Of a stretch of 8,178 bases of DNA, positions 6,452 to 8,178 are shown in pieces. Made by a program: the position numbers and the translations under genes. This DNA comes from Deltaproteobacteria bacterium (lineage in GTDB: Bacteria; Desulfobacterota; Desulfobaccia; Desulfobaccales; 0-14-0-80-60-11): NCBI GenBank assembly GCA_016874945.1, contig VGSO01000114.1, forward strand, positions 1-8,178. The letters run 5' to 3'. Each line of letters begins with the position of its first letter. Position 1 is the stretch's first letter. The notes below the pieces were generated by a model. It saw nothing but the letters and a program-made list of their open reading frames with translations. It was not told the DNA's origin and ran no database searches.

Positions 6452-6853
6452 GGGCGGTTTTTATCCCCGGCAACTAGGCGGGCCCGGTGCAGCAATGGGC
6501 CTGAAAGCGAACCTCAAAAAAGCCCCTCCGTAAATAGTTACAGTGGGCCCTTTCATCAAAAACACACGAATGGTACTTAATGGTAAAATTTTTTGCAATT
6601 TTTGCGCCAACTTCCTAATACCAAGACGTGGTCAACTAGGTAATTCCTAGTGAAGGGGATGGCGCGCCGTAACCCAATGGAGGCTGAAGCCTGCGGCAAC
6701 CTTTCCATTAGCCGTTTCGCCGCAACTGGAGACCGCGGTAAAAGTCAAATAGATTGTCATTCTGAGGGAGTGAAGCGGATCCATGGAGAGTGCCGTTCTA
6801 AAATGCAACTCACTGTAATAATTCCCGGAGGTCTTTTATGGTCAAAAATTTTT
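6452..6853. other. Intergenic region without a recognisable gene
   Basis: About 400 bases between the receiver gene and the membrane-protein gene. There is an AT-rich part near 6560-6620 that could hold a promoter for the receiver gene, but I found no convincing -35/-10 pair. A repeat-like segment lies at 6754-6782. A 72-codon open frame on the plus strand (6650-6868) has no domain or membrane pattern and is probably spurious. Confidence 0.5.
6754..6782 (+). repeat. Fragment of a common dispersed repeat (CATTCTGAG...GAAGCGG type)
   Basis: The segment TTGTCATTCTGAGGGAGTG followed by AAGCGGATCC resembles an intergenic repeat I remember as widespread in bacterial genomes (core GTCATTCTGAG-N-GCGAAGCG). 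Only one copy is seen in the window, so repeat status rests on recognition, not on copies here. It is intergenic, as such elements usually are. Confidence 0.4.
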
Positions 6854-7501
6854 TTATCCCGTGATTAATTTCATGGCCATGGTGACCAGGGGATTGAGGT
6901 AAGGGCTGATAATGCCCTGGTGGGTAATCCGCTCCAGCAAAACCGTGGCCACCAGGAGAAATGGCCCGGCCTGCCAGAAGAGCCAGCGGAGGCGCCGCCA
7001 GGGCGCGGGGATGAGCACATAAATCAAGACGCCCCCGGTCAGCGGCGGCAAAGGGAGGAGACTATAGACCGCGGTGACGACATTGACCCCCGCCACCATA
7101 AGGAATACCCGTGGGTCATAATCCACGATTTTCATAATATAACAAATGCTGGCGGCGATGTTGGCCAGGAGAAAGTTGGCCACCGGACCGGCCAGGCGGG
7201 CGATGAAGGTGAAAAGCCGGGGATGCTTAAATTTATCGGGGTCGAGATCCACGGTGCGGGGCCAGCCGAAGCCCCCCGCCAGATAGCAGAGGCTTCCCAG
7301 GATATCCAGGTGCAGAAAGGCGTTAAAATGGAGGCGGTCTTTGGCGCCGGGCCGGTAGTCCCCCAGGAACATGGCCACATAAGCCTGGGCCTCGGCGTTG
7401 ATGGTCAAGGCCAGGAGAACTGACACCACAAAGCAGATGGTGGAATCCACCGCCAGAGTCTGGGGGTCCAGGAAGAACGGCACCGGCCAGGGCTGATCCA
7501 T
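6854..7501 (-). CDS. Site-2 protease (peptidase M50)-like membrane protein, predicted inactive
   Basis: A 215-residue protein with about five hydrophobic segments (about 17-45, 62-78, 98-124, 131-150, 173-190). The M50 framework is clear: a strongly hydrophobic first helix ending in LGD at 46-48, RLHFNAFLHLDILGSL (56-71, normally RLTLNPLxHxDPLGTL), FGWPRTVDLDPDKFKHP (78-94), RLAGPVANFLLA (102-113) and LLPLPPLTGG (148-157). Aligned from LGD, the HExxH zinc motif is replaced by N35-A36-E37-A38-Q39, so both His and the catalytic Glu are gone. The third zinc ligand, Asp in LDGG, is T155. It should bind no zinc and cleave nothing, yet the fold motifs are well kept, which argues against a decaying gene. 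Start ATG 7501-7499 has AGGGGA seven bases upstream. It is transcribed from its own promoter (7563-7591). Its role is unknown; a substrate-binding pseudoprotease is one possibility. No clear terminator follows. Confidence 0.8.
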   Translation of the reverse strand: MDQPWPVPFFLDPQTLAVDSTICFVVSVLLALTINAEAQAYVAMFLGDYRPGAKDRLHFNAFLHLDILGSLCYLAGGFGWPRTVDLDPDKFKHPRLFTFIARLAGPVANFLLANIAASICYIMKIVDYDPRVFLMVAGVNVVTAVYSLLPLPPLTGGVLIYVLIPAPWRRLRWLFWQAGPFLLVATVLLERITHQGIISPYLNPLVTMAMKLITG

Positions 7502-7562
7502 AAGATTTTCCCCTAAACGTCAAAAATAGTGGGGGCAGAAAAACCGCTCCTTGCTGAACCAT

Positions 7563-7591
7563 CTTATAGTGGATTGAGCGAAAAAGGGCAA
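7563..7591 (-). promoter_or_regulatory. Sigma-70-type promoter of the M50-like gene
   Basis: On the minus strand TTGCCC (7591-7586) and TATAAG (7568-7563) are separated by exactly 17 bases. The -10 matches five of six consensus bases and the -35 four of six. It would give a leader of about 55 bases before the ATG at 7501, with the AGGGGA ribosome site at its end. Confidence 0.6.
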
Positions 7592-7664
7592 CGGTTTATA
7601 TCATTTTCTCTTTCAAGTGCAACAAACTTAATCTGTAACTTATTGATAATCCGTAATTACCTTT

Positions 7665-7696
7665 ACCGAAAACCGAAAACCGAAGACCGAAAACCG
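7665..7696. repeat. Tandem heptamer repeat ACCGAAA, four copies plus a partial
   Basis: Four consecutive 7-base units (ACCGAAA, ACCGAAA, ACCGAAG, ACCGAAA) are followed by a partial ACCG. On the other strand it reads as repeated TTTCGGT. It lies between the MFS terminator and the M50-gene promoter and encodes nothing apparent. Similar CGGTTTT-type strings are, from memory, frequent intergenic filler in related genomes. Confidence 0.8.
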
Positions 7697-7715
7697 TATT
7701 AGACGCCGGGATGAT

Positions 7716-7755
7716 AACAAAAGAGAAGGCAGGGGTTAGTGTCCCCTGCCTTCTC
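7716..7755 (-). terminator. Strong intrinsic terminator of the MFS transporter gene
   Basis: A perfect 13-bp stem (7723-7735 with 7743-7755, GAGAAGGCAGGGG against its complement) closes a seven-base loop TTAGTGT. On the minus strand it is followed immediately by TTTTGTTAT (7722-7714). It lies about 50 bases after the transporter stop codon at 7808. No T-run follows on the plus strand. Confidence 0.88.
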
Positions 7756-7807
7756 AGTTCCATAGGAAGCGGAGGGCCGGCGGCGCCTGATCCCTCCGCG
7801 TCTTTTG

Positions 7808-8178
7808 TTATTCCGCCGCGTGCATGGGCCGCTTGGCGATGCGGGCCACGATCACGCCCAGGATTAGCACTATGGCGGAGAGATAGAAGGCCCACGCCAG
7901 AGAGCCGGTCCAGTCCTCGATGCTGCCGCCCAGGCGGGTCATGAAGAACCCGAGACCCCAGCCAAGGAACACCAGGCCGTAATTCATACCCAGGTTCTTG
8001 GGGCCGAAGAAGTCCGCGGTGAATGCGGGCATCAAAGCCAGGGTGCCGCCATACTGCCAGTAGGCGATCCCTACGACTATGAATAAGAGGACGACGTTGC
8101 CCGCAGCGATAACCCAGGGCAATAAGAACAGGCACAAAGCCGAGGCCAGCATGATTATGGTGTAGGCGTTGTCCCGGC
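7808..8178 (-). CDS. OFA-family MFS transporter, C-terminal part (partial, runs off right edge)
   Basis: The last 122 residues of a major facilitator of the oxalate/formate antiporter (OFA) type, an inner-membrane carrier for small carboxylates. Four hydrophobic segments are visible, corresponding to the last transmembrane helices: about residues 6-24, 29-50, 68-88 and 96-116. The family-typical stretch is WQYGGTLALMPAFTADFFGPKN followed by GMNYGLVFLGWGLGFF; the short tail RIAKRPMHAAE is cytoplasmic and basic as usual. The frame is open to the window edge, so the true start is outside; an internal Met at the codon 8152-8150 is not a start. Substrate cannot be told from this part: oxalate, formate, lactate and acetate are all possible in this family. 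It ends at a strong terminator (7716-7755) and so is not co-transcribed with the M50-like gene. Confidence 0.85.
   Translation of the reverse strand, partial: RDNAYTIIMLASALCLFLLPWVIAAGNVVLLFIVVGIAYWQYGGTLALMPAFTADFFGPKNLGMNYGLVFLGWGLGFFMTRLGGSIEDWTGSLAWAFYLSAIVLILGVIVARIAKRPMHAAE

Larger units (their letters stand above)
7502..7807. other. Intergenic region holding promoter, repeat and terminator
   Basis: About 300 bases without a gene. From right to left it contains the MFS terminator (7716-7755), the ACCGAAA heptamer array (7665-7696), an AT-rich stretch (about 7600-7660) and the promoter and leader of the M50-like gene (7502-7591). A minus-strand open frame at 7596-8135 overlaps the MFS gene in another frame and has no family features. 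Confidence 0.7.

Noticed and set aside
7665..7696. CRISPR-like or iteron array
   Set aside because: Units are 7 bases with no spacers, and there are no cas, replication initiator or plasmid genes nearby.

Overview
The window looks like a high-GC anaerobic deltaproteobacterium (Desulfobacterota), most likely a sulfate reducer or syntroph. The grounds are an HdrA-type flavoprotein with an in-frame UGA at the position where bacterial HdrA often carries selenocysteine, NuoE/NuoF-type NADH modules rich in iron-sulfur clusters, an OFA-family carboxylate transporter and a bacterial GlnRS. This assignment is inferred from gene content only.

Positions 1-3653 (minus strand) hold a tight three-gene operon. 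In transcription order: (1) an HdrA N-terminal piece (start of the FAD Rossmann fold, CAMU selenocysteine motif, one [4Fe-4S] ferredoxin motif) fused to a whole NuoE; (2) a NuoF-type FMN/NADH subunit with an extra thioredoxin-like N-terminal domain and an extra 2x[4Fe-4S] C-terminal domain; (3) a NuoG-type N-terminal ferredoxin module fused to the continuation of HdrA, cut by the left window edge. The two HdrA pieces are complementary: the first stops just after its CxxCxxCxxxCP motif and the second resumes at the NEFNAGL...YPQAVP stretch that normally follows in an intact HdrA. It is as if a nuoE-nuoF-nuoG(N) cassette sits inside one hdrA reading frame, joined in frame at both ends. The predicted product is a soluble complex linking NAD(H), through FMN and many Fe-S clusters, to an HdrA FAD site built from two polypeptides. 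By analogy with other HdrA enzymes that FAD may bifurcate electrons. This is the most unusual system in the window.

Positions 3654-4221 are an AT-richer divergent intergenic region with a sigma-54-like promoter candidate for the operon. Positions 4222-5910 (plus strand) encode glutaminyl-tRNA synthetase. Positions 5911-6040 lie between convergent genes and contain an intrinsic terminator for the opposing gene. Positions 6041-6451 (minus) encode a stand-alone degenerate receiver domain. Positions 6452-6853 are non-coding and hold a probable dispersed-repeat fragment. Positions 6854-7501 (minus) encode a site-2-protease-like membrane protein that has lost all its zinc-binding and catalytic residues; it has a good sigma-70-type promoter. 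Positions 7502-7807 are non-coding, with that promoter, a tandem heptamer repeat and a strong terminator for the last gene. Positions 7808-8178 (minus) are the C-terminal part of an OFA-family MFS transporter cut by the right edge.
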